This document shows positions 34,288 through 42,298 of a stretch of 64,000 bases of DNA, piece after piece. A program made the position numbers and the translations under genes. Under the pieces are notes generated by a model. The model did not search any database. It was not told the DNA's origin and saw only the letters and a program-made list of their open reading frames with translations. The stretch's first letter is position 1. Each line of letters starts with the position of its first letter. Origin of the DNA: Sporomusaceae bacterium FL31 (GTDB lineage Bacteria; Bacillota; Negativicutes; DSM-1736; Dendrosporobacteraceae); the NCBI GenBank assembly GCA_003990955.1, contig BIFV01000012.1, forward strand, positions 62,001 to 126,000. Direction: 5' to 3'.

Positions 34288-35202
34288 TTAGTACTCTTTT
34301 GCAATCTTCTTTAACGCTTCGATGTATATTTCACCAAGTTTAGATACCATGATATCTTTATGCATGATAAAACCAACTCTAATTGTTTCATCTACATCTA
34401 GCGGCACAGCAAGGATATCCTCACCATGTAAGTATTTAGGGAAAACGCCAGAGGATATCGTGTATCCGCTCAGCCCTATCATGAAATTAACGATAGCCGC
34501 CCTGTCACTAACTTTAATACTTTTCTTTACGCTTCTCGTACTCAAAATCTCTTCAGAAAAATAGAAAGAGTTGTATTCCCCTTGTTCAAAAGACAAGCAT
34601 GGATAATCTACTAATTCTTCCAAATGAATAATTTTCTTATTCGCAAGTGGATGAGTTCTACAGATAAATACATGGGGCTTTGCTATAAATAACTCTGAAA
34701 AACTGATATTGTTCTCCTGCAATAATTTCAAAATAACTGCTTCATTATAACTGCTTAAATAAATAACCCCAAGTTCACTCCGCAAATTTTTTACATCTTC
34801 TATAATTTCATACGTTTTTGTTTCTCGCAAAGTAAACTCATATTGAGAACCACCAAATTCTTTTACAAGCTCTACAAAAGCATTGGCAGTAAAAGTATAA
34901 TGCTGAGTGGAAATGCAAAAACGTTGTTTCGCAGTTGCTGCATTTAGATATTTTTCCTCAAGCATATCGGATTGCTGTATAACCTGTCTGGCATAGCCAA
35001 GAAATTCCGCCCCTTCGTTAGTGACGGCAATACCCCGACTGTTCCTAACGAATAGCGTAATATTTATTTCCTTTTCCAACTCCTTAATAGCATTTGATAA
35101 GCTCGGTTGAGAAATAAATAGACTTCTTGCTGCTTCGTTTATAGAGCCTTTATCGGCAACCTGTAAAACATATTTTAATTGTTGTAAAGTCAATACATTC
35201 AC
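34288..35202 (-). CDS. LysR-family transcriptional regulator
   Basis: 304 aa. HTH (residues 1-62, GSINEAARSLFISQPSLSNAIKELEKEINITLFVR) and substrate-binding domain (about 92-300). GTG start. It stands between the LysE exporter and the ferredoxin-nitroreductase gene; it may control either. No effector can be named. Confidence 0.85.
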   Translation of the reverse strand: MNVLTLQQLKYVLQVADKGSINEAARSLFISQPSLSNAIKELEKEINITLFVRNSRGIAVTNEGAEFLGYARQVIQQSDMLEEKYLNAATAKQRFCISTQHYTFTANAFVELVKEFGGSQYEFTLRETKTYEIIEDVKNLRSELGVIYLSSYNEAVILKLLQENNISFSELFIAKPHVFICRTHPLANKKIIHLEELVDYPCLSFEQGEYNSFYFSEEILSTRSVKKSIKVSDRAAIVNFMIGLSGYTISSGVFPKYLHGEDILAVPLDVDETIRVGFIMHKDIMVSKLGEIYIEALKKIAKEY

Positions 35203-35348
35203 CCGATTCCATCCAACCAGTATTTACATCTATTGGCAGTATAGTTCATCTGCAGTAATTAGTAAATAAGAAATAATATTGACCACGCTGCTTAGGTTCG
35301 AGAGAAAAGAAAGATTTTCTGCCACTTACGCTAGGAGCTAAATTTCTC

Positions 35349-36149
35349 TTAAATAAAGCTAACCTCCAAGTGATTACGGTCTGGCAGTCTCGGATAACGA
35401 TATTGAGGATAGCCCACCATAACAGCTCCGGTTATTTTATTACTAACAGGGATTTTAAATAGCTTTGCTATTGCCTCATACCCACTGAATGCACATAACT
35501 CAAATATTCCCGCCCAACAGGACCCCAGACCCATAGAAGGTGCAAACAGTTCCAGGTATGCCAATGAAAAGATCGAATTCTCCCTTCCTTGCATAAAATC
35601 TTTATCGGTGGTTGTCAAAATCAGATGCGGTGCATCGCGCAAGATAGAATTCACACCTCGATCACGGTACTCGCTTATGAACCGCGAAAGGGCTTTAGGG
35701 CATTCGGGTAAACCTTCCAACCATTCAATTGTAATCTCCGCAGCTTTTTTGACCGTCTCTCGATCTTCAACTATGATATAGGACACACCTTGTGAATTCG
35801 AACCTGTAGGAGCAAGGCGTGCCACTTCTACCAGTTTTAACAGGTCTTCCCTTGGAACTAATTTTTGTTGATAAGTGCGAATGGAACGCCGTGATCGGAG
35901 GAAAAGCTCCGCAGTTTCACTGTCGAATACCGGAAAGTCTTTTATAGTCCACCGCTGATCCAGTATTGATTTGTGATTGTTGAGCGCCGCATTGGGACAA
36001 ACTGCCGCGCAATGTCCGCAGGCAACACAACTATCTGGCGAAACCGCTTCCGGCCCATGGTATCCCATTTTCAAAACAAAAAATGGACACTCTTTCACAC
36101 AAATTCCACATTGAATACACTTTTTCTGATGTACTGTTATTAACTCCAT
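35349..36149 (-). CDS. ferredoxin-nitroreductase fusion
   Basis: 266 aa. Two [4Fe-4S] motifs: CIQCGICVKECP (about 11-22) and CVACGHCAAVCP (about 41-52), then a nitroreductase domain (about 80-262) with RRSIRTYQ and APTGSNSQG for FMN binding. Such fusions transfer electrons from ferredoxin to reduce nitroaromatics, quinones or enones. Same strand and close to the Dabb and nitroreductase genes, a likely redox operon. Confidence 0.86.
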   Translation of the reverse strand: MELITVHQKKCIQCGICVKECPFFVLKMGYHGPEAVSPDSCVACGHCAAVCPNAALNNHKSILDQRWTIKDFPVFDSETAELFLRSRRSIRTYQQKLVPREDLLKLVEVARLAPTGSNSQGVSYIIVEDRETVKKAAEITIEWLEGLPECPKALSRFISEYRDRGVNSILRDAPHLILTTTDKDFMQGRENSIFSLAYLELFAPSMGLGSCWAGIFELCAFSGYEAIAKLFKIPVSNKITGAVMVGYPQYRYPRLPDRNHLEVSFI

Positions 36150-36179
36150 GATTCTTCTCCTGTCGATGCCACACTTCTT

Positions 36180-36467
36180 TTAGAGCTCAAAGTCAATTGC
36201 AACAACTTTGGCTTGGATTTCTTCAATATATCTCCCCACTTCCACATGCACCGGATGCGCTATATAAGCATCGAGATCTTCTTTGGAATCAAAGTGGGCA
36301 ATCATTACAATGTCATAAGAAATGGGCGCATGCATGAAATCCACACCTACTGTTATATCTTGCAGGTATTCAATCTCTCCCTTCATGCCAAGCAGTCGAT
36401 TCTTCATCTCGTCAATCCCATCTTTACTGGTATCATTTAATTTTAATACTACAATGTGTGTAATCAT
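36180..36467 (-). CDS. Dabb (stress-responsive alpha/beta-barrel) protein
   Basis: 95 aa from ATG 36467 (CAAGGAGG upstream). Pattern ITHIVVLKLNDT, a central helix with LLGMKGEIEYLQDITVGVD, and AHFDSKEDLDAYIAHPVHVEV, typical of single-domain Dabb dimers. Activity unknown. Confidence 0.82.
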   Translation of the reverse strand: MITHIVVLKLNDTSKDGIDEMKNRLLGMKGEIEYLQDITVGVDFMHAPISYDIVMIAHFDSKEDLDAYIAHPVHVEVGRYIEEIQAKVVAIDFEL

Positions 36468-36548
36468 GGTTAAAAAGTCCTCCTTGTTGGGCAAAAGTGC
36501 CCGTTTATCTGATTTCATTCACTTCAGTTAATAGGTTGTATGATAAGG

Positions 36549-37073
36549 TTAATGATCTAGTTTTTCATAGGCCACGATTTCCGACAGCGGTTTGCGGGTC
36601 GTAACATGCCGATCTGGTGATGCCGGCTCGCCAGCTGCATACCCGATAGCCAGAATATTAATCGGCTCCAGGTAATCCGGTAAGGTAAACTCCCTGCTGA
36701 TAATGGTTGGATCAAAACCGCAAATCCAGACAGTTCCCAAGCCCAGTGCGCTTGCCTGCAGCATCATATGGTCGGTAGCAATGCTGGTATCAATATCAAC
36801 AACACTTTTTCCGTTAAAAGGGATCACTCCGGCCGTATTGTGATCTCCGCAAGCAATAATAACCAAGGGTGCGTCAAAGATATTGGCAGCCTTTTTCACT
36901 TTGTTCAGTCCCTCTGCCTGCTGCACCACTATCAGTTTTACCGGCTGCCTATTCTGTCCGGAAGGTGCTACGTGCGCCGCCTCTAAAATTTGCTGCAGCT
37001 TTTCATTCTCTACTTTTTTTGCTTCATATTTTCGTACAGAATACCGGGTCTTTAGCAAATTTATAAAATTCAT
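36549..37073 (-). CDS. nitroreductase-family FMN oxidoreductase
   Basis: 174 aa. FMN-binding R-S-V-R-K-Y near residue 11, HVAPSGQNRQP (about 33-43), and GLGTVWICGFDP (about 111-122). Small nitroreductases are NAD(P)H- or ferredoxin-linked. Part of the redox cluster controlled perhaps by the LysR at 37772. Confidence 0.85.
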   Translation of the reverse strand: MNFINLLKTRYSVRKYEAKKVENEKLQQILEAAHVAPSGQNRQPVKLIVVQQAEGLNKVKKAANIFDAPLVIIACGDHNTAGVIPFNGKSVVDIDTSIATDHMMLQASALGLGTVWICGFDPTIISREFTLPDYLEPINILAIGYAAGEPASPDRHVTTRKPLSEIVAYEKLDH

Positions 37074-37131
37074 AACTTTTTACACTCTCCTCTTTTCTAA
37101 TCTGAAAAACAGTATTTCATAACCATACGCC

Positions 37132-37485
37132 TTATCTGCCAGCAAGCCGTACTCCCAGGTCAAATGCTTTTTGACAGTCATTAGGAAACACCTCACGGTG
37201 TCGCTTCATTTTTGCCAACGGATCAAAGAAGTCAGCATCTACCTTGCTATAGTCAGCAAATTGAAGGGTGTCAAAACTTAGCAGTGTTTCAGAAGGTCCA
37301 AAAGCAACCTGGAGAATATTTTCGTTGAAGGCAATGTGCCGATCAAAGCCCATTTCTTTCATAGCTTCTTCAGGCATGTTCATGGTATAAATAAATCCTG
37401 TCGGAATTCGCTGAGGAAAAAGTGAAGACAGCGGGTTGGTATACAGCACATATTGAATCTTGCTCCATTGCCCAGACGTCCGCAA
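37132..37485 (-). pseudogene. C-terminal fragment of a flavodoxin-like FMN reductase
   Basis: The frame covers the last ~105 residues of an iron-sulfur-flavoprotein/NADPH-FMN-reductase type protein (YVLYTNPLSSLFPQ, PTGFIYTMNMPEEAMKEMG). The N-terminal half, with the FMN phosphate loop GSPR.. and SPIYF.. motif, is missing and upstream frames are closed. Confidence 0.65.
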
Positions 37486-37544
37486 TCAATCATCCATTTC
37501 TTTGATCGATTATTTTTTGCTGATGTTGTTTTTCATCTTAGCAC

Positions 37545-37578
37545 ATCGAGATTAATTGCGAAAACGAATAATCTCGAT
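37545..37578. promoter_or_regulatory. LysR-type inverted repeat upstream of the redox cluster
   Basis: ATCGAGATTAATT (37545-37557) and AATAATCTCGAT (37567-37578), with further AATCGATT half-sites to 37602. The same TCG/ATT words occur at 38670-38696 upstream of the neighbouring lysR gene, suggesting that regulator binds both. Confidence 0.5.
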
Positions 37579-37651
37579 TAGGTAATTCGATAAAATCGAT
37601 TAATTTTTCAGTTCCCCCTTCTAGACAGCTCCAACTTGATCAAAAATAAAT

Positions 37652-37700
37652 AAAGAAAACACAGTCTGGACGAAATTTTCTGTCCAGCCGTGTTTTCTTT
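37652..37700. terminator. terminator of the lysR gene
   Basis: AAAGAAAACACAGTCTGGAC and GTCCAGCCGTGTTTTCTTT with one mismatch, T/A tails on both sides. Confidence 0.8.
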
Positions 37701-37771
37701 ATTTTTGCTTACCTGATTACCATACATACGATCAATAAGGTTACAGCCTAAAGGCAGCCATCTTGTCGGAT

Positions 37772-38653
37772 TTACCATTTTTCTTTGCATATCTCCAGAA
37801 AAGCTGCTAATGCAGAAGACACCCATTTATCTTTATGATACACCACTTGAATCAAGAGATTTAAATCAATTCCACAGAAATTAAGCTTCTTCAAGTGCTC
37901 AAATTTGATTTCATCCTCGGCGGCAAACAGTGGCAATAGCGTCACGCCCAATCCAAAGCTGGCCAAACGTTTTAAAGTCTGAATGCTGCCGCCTTCAGAC
38001 ATCAACTGCAATGCAGTCTCGCTATTCTCCAGTGCTCTTTTGAAAAGCACCCGCCAACTACAACCTTCTCCAGTCATTAGCAGAGGATACTCCGCCACAT
38101 CTTTTGCATATACATGCTCTCTTCCAGACAAAGGATGCTCCGGTGATGCCAGGAGAGCAAAAGGTTCATTTCGCTCTTTATCAATGACGAACTCCGAAAC
38201 CGATAGCTTGCGATCAATTAAAATGGCCACATCAATCTGGTTTTCCCTAAGGTCAGATTCAAAATCACACCATGAGCCCATTTTTATAACAAGCTCTACA
38301 TCCGGATACCGACGATTGTATTCCTGTAAAATTTCCGGCAGGAAAAAAGCACAAATAGATTCATGAGCTCCAATAACCAATTTGCCTTTTGGCACATCCG
38401 ATGCGGCGACCGAACCCTTTGCCTTCTCCCAAAGATTAATCATCTGGCGAGAATGAATTAAAAACTCTTCACCTTCTGCTGTCAGGGATATTTTTTTACC
38501 CAGCCGCTCAAACAAGGAGACACCCAATTCTTTTTCCAGCAATTGAATCTGTGAAGTAATTGACGACTGTACATAGCCAAGTTGTTCAGCCGCCCGAGTA
38601 AAATTATTCAACGTTGCAACCGTCACAAACGCCTTAATCTGTTTAATATCCAT
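37772..38653 (-). CDS. LysR-family regulator of the redox cluster (CysL-like)
   Basis: 293 aa. HTH (1-60, NFTRAAEQLGYVQSSITSQIQLLEKELGVSLFERLGK) and effector domain (about 88-290). AAGGAG lies before the ATG. An inverted repeat of LysR type lies 17 bp upstream, and related half-sites occur before the flavodoxin fragment. Inducer unknown. Confidence 0.86.
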   Translation of the reverse strand: MDIKQIKAFVTVATLNNFTRAAEQLGYVQSSITSQIQLLEKELGVSLFERLGKKISLTAEGEEFLIHSRQMINLWEKAKGSVAASDVPKGKLVIGAHESICAFFLPEILQEYNRRYPDVELVIKMGSWCDFESDLRENQIDVAILIDRKLSVSEFVIDKERNEPFALLASPEHPLSGREHVYAKDVAEYPLLMTGEGCSWRVLFKRALENSETALQLMSEGGSIQTLKRLASFGLGVTLLPLFAAEDEIKFEHLKKLNFCGIDLNLLIQVVYHKDKWVSSALAAFLEICKEKW

Positions 38654-38669
38654 ATTGTTCTCCTTATCT

Positions 38670-38696
38670 TAATAATCGATTTATATACGATTATTA
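38670..38696. promoter_or_regulatory. probable LysR autoregulatory operator
   Basis: TAATAATCG (38670-38678), 9 nt, CGATTATTA (38688-38696): perfect inverted repeat just upstream of the lysR start. Confidence 0.55.
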
Positions 38697-38842
38697 ATCT
38701 ACTGCTTCGATTTTATATTTATATTATCATATCATATTGCCAAGCTCCATCCTAGTTTTGATTACTTTACTCAGAATCCGACCTGACGAAACATTAATTT
38801 TAGTTATCAGCGCTCACTCAACAAACTAAGTCTATAATATAG

Positions 38843-38873
38843 AAAGTCCCGACCTCTCAGAGAGGTCGGGACT
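38843..38873. terminator. strong hairpin terminator
   Basis: AAGTCCCGACCTCTC and GAGAGGTCGGGACTT with a 1-nt centre. It precedes, on the minus strand, nothing intact, so the gene it served is probably lost. The gap 38697-39147 otherwise contains an unrecognised open stretch (about 38909-39076, minus) and the short repeat at 38893-38923. Confidence 0.75.
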
Positions 38874-39147
38874 TTTAACCTTGTTAATCGGATTTACCAA
38901 CTTTATTTCTCGTGAACAATACTCTCAAAGCAAAATAAAGTCGGTAACTTTTCACGTTTACTGAACATCATTCTTTGATTTGCCCACTCGCAAAAACATA
39001 GCCTTAACGCCCTTTGGATAATCCAATCCCTGATGACAATTCTTCTCAGTTTCCACTCAGCTTTCTCCCACACAGTTTTTCTCCCCTGTCTGGTTCAAAT
39101 GGCCTCTTACCTTCTTTTTAAGAACCATATATTTTTATTGATCTCAA

Positions 39148-39289
39148 TTATCTTTTGCCTAATGTCCGTTCCTGTTCCCACCACATTACTAATGAAATAG
39201 AAAATCCTAACCAAGTTGCGCCAGCAGCGTATCCTGCTACAACATCACTTGGGTAGTGAACCCCCCAAGGAAGGTACAATGGGACGGTT
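39148..39289 (-). pseudogene. C-terminal remnant of a PAP2-family phosphatase
   Basis: The minus frame gives PLYLPWGVHYPSDVVAGYAAGATWLG then a helix to TLGKR-stop. HYPSD is the third catalytic motif of PAP2 phosphatases. The rest of the gene is gone and the upstream side is replaced by an IS3-type remnant, so insertion and deletion probably destroyed it. Confidence 0.75.
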
Positions 39290-39392
39290 TGTAGTGCACT
39301 CAAAATAATGGACACTGTCCCCACCCATTACTGGCCTATTTTTCAACCAAGTTGCTGTCTAAAATCAACTGGCGATAAGCCATTTAGTTACG
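39290..39392 (-). mobile_element. IS3-family remnant (end plus transposase C-terminus)
   Basis: TGTAGTGCACTC..AATGGACA at 39290-39313 resembles an IS3-family terminal inverted repeat. The adjacent minus frame LNGLSPVDFRQQLG-stop (39343-39387) matches the end of IS3-type OrfB transposases (..GLSPVEYR..). No further transposase is present. Bases 39393-39584 hold nothing recognisable. Confidence 0.65.
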
Positions 39393-39584
39393 GAACCCCC
39401 ATCAGTATTACATGCATTTATCAATAAAGCACGAAAAAGAGAGCATAGTTTCTTAATTACAAATCGACTACTTCTTTAAGGATCTTTTGTATAACTTATA
39501 ACATAACTCCTGTAATATCTAGAATGTCGACAACAGAGTTAGTACAGTGCACGAAAAGCTGATCGCTTCAAATTCCTTAATTAT

Positions 39585-39809
39585 TTATCCCTCATTGTGA
39601 ATTAAATCCTTAATTACATCCCGATAGTCCCGGGGAGGGTCTACATCTTTGACAGTTTGAATAATCCGAACTGTATTAAGCATTTTGTCTAGTTCCTGTT
39701 GGCAAATTATGCATTCCTGCAAGTGCTTTTCCAGCCTTTTATGACGCTTAGGTTCCAATTGATGCTCAAGAAAACGACTCAATAAAAGCTTAGTGCATTT
39801 GCATTTCAT
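39585..39809 (-). CDS. zinc-finger anti-sigma factor
   Basis: 74 aa. ZAS motif H29-x3-C33-x2-C36 (HLQECIICQQEL) of the zf-HC2 family. No membrane helix, so a soluble anti-sigma, possibly redox- or metal-sensing. Overlaps the sigma gene by 4 bp (ATGA-type coupling). Confidence 0.84.
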   Translation of the reverse strand: MKCKCTKLLLSRFLEHQLEPKRHKRLEKHLQECIICQQELDKMLNTVRIIQTVKDVDPPRDYRDVIKDLIHNEG

Positions 39810-40384
39810 AGCTTTTCAGCCACCTCGCAATAACAAGTATAATCTTTAACATATTTAACACAACCCGATTTTATTAAATGATTATGAAAATATAATCTAC
39901 CACGGTGCAAACGCGATTTTACCGCCCCAACCGTTATTTGTAGAATTTCTGCAGTTTTGCGATAGCTATATTGATATATTTCCCTCAGTACTAAAACTAC
40001 TTTATAGTCTTCCGGAACATGGTGTAACAACGTATGAACAATACACCATTGCATTTCTTTACGGATAATAATTCTTTCAGGATCGCCATCCGCACAAGGT
40101 ATTATCCCTAAATTAATTGATTGATGCGGATGTTCTCGACGTTTAGAATCAAGAAATCTATTTATTGTAATCCGACTTAACCAAGTACGAACACTAGCTT
40201 CTCCACGAAATTTATCATAATTTTGTATTGCTTTTAAAAATGTTTCTTGAGTTAAGTCATCGGCATCTTCAGTATTGCCGCATAGACGAAATGCAAGATT
40301 ATAAATATAACGTTGGTGCTTTGCAATAAATTCATCTAAGTTAGCAAAACTTTCGGTAGACTCGATCCTATCTACTTTTTTCAC
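39806..40384 (-). CDS. ECF-family RNA polymerase sigma factor
   Basis: 192 aa. Region 2 with AFRLCGNTEDADDLTQETFLKA (about 35-56) and region 4 with LREIYQYSYRKTAEILQITVGAVKSRLHRGR (about 140-170). The C-terminus carries an extra cysteine-containing tail (GCVKYVKDYTCYC). Regulon unknown. GGAGGCATAAG precedes the start. Confidence 0.87.
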   Translation of the reverse strand: MKKVDRIESTESFANLDEFIAKHQRYIYNLAFRLCGNTEDADDLTQETFLKAIQNYDKFRGEASVRTWLSRITINRFLDSKRREHPHQSINLGIIPCADGDPERIIIRKEMQWCIVHTLLHHVPEDYKVVLVLREIYQYSYRKTAEILQITVGAVKSRLHRGRLYFHNHLIKSGCVKYVKDYTCYCEVAEKL

Positions 40385-40617
40385 TTCTTATGCCTCCTAC
40401 TATATTTATATATTTAAATAGTTTCGTAAATTTCGTGTGTTTTCATAATGAACCAAGAAATCCAGTTTAAAATTCAGATGCTCTCATGTACCTACAATCG
40501 ATCATACTATAACTCCGTTATATTTCTTATTTTACAAGAAATGTAATAAATCTCATACTGTATAATGCTAAGAAAATAGATATTCTCTAAGATATTGCAC
40601 GCATTTGGGAAAAGATA

Positions 40618-40651
40618 GACACGGATGGGCCATAGGAGGACCATCCGTGTC
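40618..40651 (+). promoter_or_regulatory. hairpin enclosing the ribosome site of the 40647 frame
   Basis: GACACGGATGG (40618-40628) and CCATCCGTGTC (40641-40651), perfect 11-bp stem. AGGAGG lies in the loop and the GTG start lies inside the 3' arm. A TATAAT-like box is at about 40560. This could control translation. Confidence 0.45.
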
Positions 40652-40793
40652 TGATACCATTATAACCTTAAAGTCCCTAAGTAAGCTCTTGAATGCTGAA
40701 GCCGAACGAATGGCAGACGCAGGTCGCGAAGCCAGAAAACGCCAAGGCACCAGAGCCGGCCACTCCCCCCGCACCGTCGAACGATATTCGTAA
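40647..40793 (+). CDS. possible 48-residue protein
   Basis: GTG 40647 with AGGAGG 7 nt upstream; reads SDTIITLKSLSKLLNAEAER to SPRTVERYS, charged and helical. It is convergent with the enolase-family gene. No family recognised; either a small regulator or a remnant. Confidence 0.4.
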   Translation: MSDTIITLKSLSKLLNAEAERMADAGREARKRQGTRAGHSPRTVERYS

Positions 40794-40842
40794 AATCGTA
40801 AATATGTACAAAACTATTGACGTTACCTCTCATGAAGCGACC

Positions 40843-41934
40843 TTAGATAGTAAATCTACCCACAGCTTGCTCGTTCCATGAAACCCCAGTTCCAAGTGTT
40901 GAGGCGTCCACAATTGCCATGCCTTGATCAATCTTCAAAGGTTCGGCAACTATAGGATTCCACCAGTCTGTATATTCCAGCCAATGAGCAGTTGGGGTTG
41001 CACACAAGAGTTGAGCACTAATCTCCGGCCACAAATGATTAGATAACTTAATACCATGTGCCTGTGCCAGAGCAGCCGCACGTAACCAACCTGTAACACC
41101 ACCAATCTTCATCACATCAGGCATCATCAAATCTGCTGCCTGAGCAAGAATCGCATGCCGCATATCGAGAATACCCCACCAGTTCTCACCGCTTTGAATG
41201 GCAGTCTTTGATTCGCGTGCAACTAGTGCATGACTAGCATAATCATGCGCTAATGTCGGCTCCTCAACCCAAGTCAGTCCCTCCTCATCAAGAACTCTCA
41301 TTCGCGCCACTGCCTCAGATGCTGTCAAGCATTGGTTGTAGTCCACCATGATCGCAATTTCATCCCCCACTGCTTTGCGTATTGCACGCACAACAGCTAA
41401 ATCCTCTTGTACCGTTGGATATCCTATTTTAGCTTTTACACCACGGAATCCCTGCTTTGCCCAATCTTCCGCTACCTTTGCAGAGCCTACAGCACCATCG
41501 TACCCAATAGCTCCATAGGCTGGAATTGGTTTTGCACTAAAGCCAAGCAAATGAACCAGCGATGTTTTATGAGTCCTCGCAATCGCATCCCAAAGTGCCA
41601 TATCAATAGCAGCAAGGGCAATTCCAACAACCCCTTGAGTACCTAACAGTCGAAATTTCTTAGCAAGTTTCTGTTCTATTTCGCTCGGAGCAAGATCTTC
41701 ACCAATTAGGAGGGGCTCAAGATTTTTAATGAGGTCTGCCGTAGGTTTCAATGCTGCCGAAGTATACGTAAACACAATACTATGGCCAATAATTCCATCT
41801 TCAGTAATTATGTCAGTCAGCACTAATGGTGATTCAGAAACTACTCCACTAGCAGTTCTATGGGGAACCTGCATTGGTACTAGCACCGCCCGTACCTGTA
41901 ATTCTCGAATTTTGGGGATTACATGATTAATCAT
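40843..41934 (-). CDS. enolase-superfamily mandelate racemase/muconate lactonizing enzyme
   Basis: 363 aa. KAKIGYP gives the KxK acid-base pair (about 163-165), metal ligands D in VDYNQ (about 192), E in WVEEP and E in SGENW, and the opposite-face His in SNHLWPE (about 298). This mandelate-racemase-like set (KxK and His) suggests racemisation or dehydration of an acid sugar or hydroxy acid; substrate not known. GGAGGAGAAAA precedes the ATG. Single gene. Confidence 0.85.
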   Translation of the reverse strand: MINHVIPKIRELQVRAVLVPMQVPHRTASGVVSESPLVLTDIITEDGIIGHSIVFTYTSAALKPTADLIKNLEPLLIGEDLAPSEIEQKLAKKFRLLGTQGVVGIALAAIDMALWDAIARTHKTSLVHLLGFSAKPIPAYGAIGYDGAVGSAKVAEDWAKQGFRGVKAKIGYPTVQEDLAVVRAIRKAVGDEIAIMVDYNQCLTASEAVARMRVLDEEGLTWVEEPTLAHDYASHALVARESKTAIQSGENWWGILDMRHAILAQAADLMMPDVMKIGGVTGWLRAAALAQAHGIKLSNHLWPEISAQLLCATPTAHWLEYTDWWNPIVAEPLKIDQGMAIVDASTLGTGVSWNEQAVGRFTI

Positions 41935-42047
41935 TTTTTCTCCTCCTTGATTCTATAATTAAACAACCATCTATTAAATTAGACGCAATTATTTTAAAAA
42001 AGTTTCACTTTTCTAAATCCATATATACAGGACATGGACATTGTTTA

Positions 42048-42092
42048 AAAATAAAAACCTTCACATCTTATGTATGTGAAGGTTTTTATTTT
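42048..42092. terminator. terminator of operon 3
   Basis: AAAATAAAAACCTTCACAT and ATGTGAAGGTTTTTATTTT, perfect stem with long A/T tails, between the MATE gene end and the enolase-family start. The remaining bases 42093-42298 show nothing. Confidence 0.85.
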
Positions 42093-42298
42093 TGGTGGCT
42101 CGATCCGTGATCTTGCAAATCCATCCACCTAGACTCATATTATTTTGGATTTGATAGGAACTTACATATCCCTGGCCTGAATCCAAATCACGGCGTCCTG
42201 CTCTAGATCTTTGCCATTGAGTTTCTTATCTGGACCAGAGCTAATCGCAGCAAAGCCCCACCTGCTTCAAAGGTATTTCGATACCCTTTTATAATCCA

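Noticed and set aside
38909..39076. Open minus-strand stretch ending FESIVHEK
   Set aside because: No start with ribosome site and no recognised family; could be a gene remnant but not callable.
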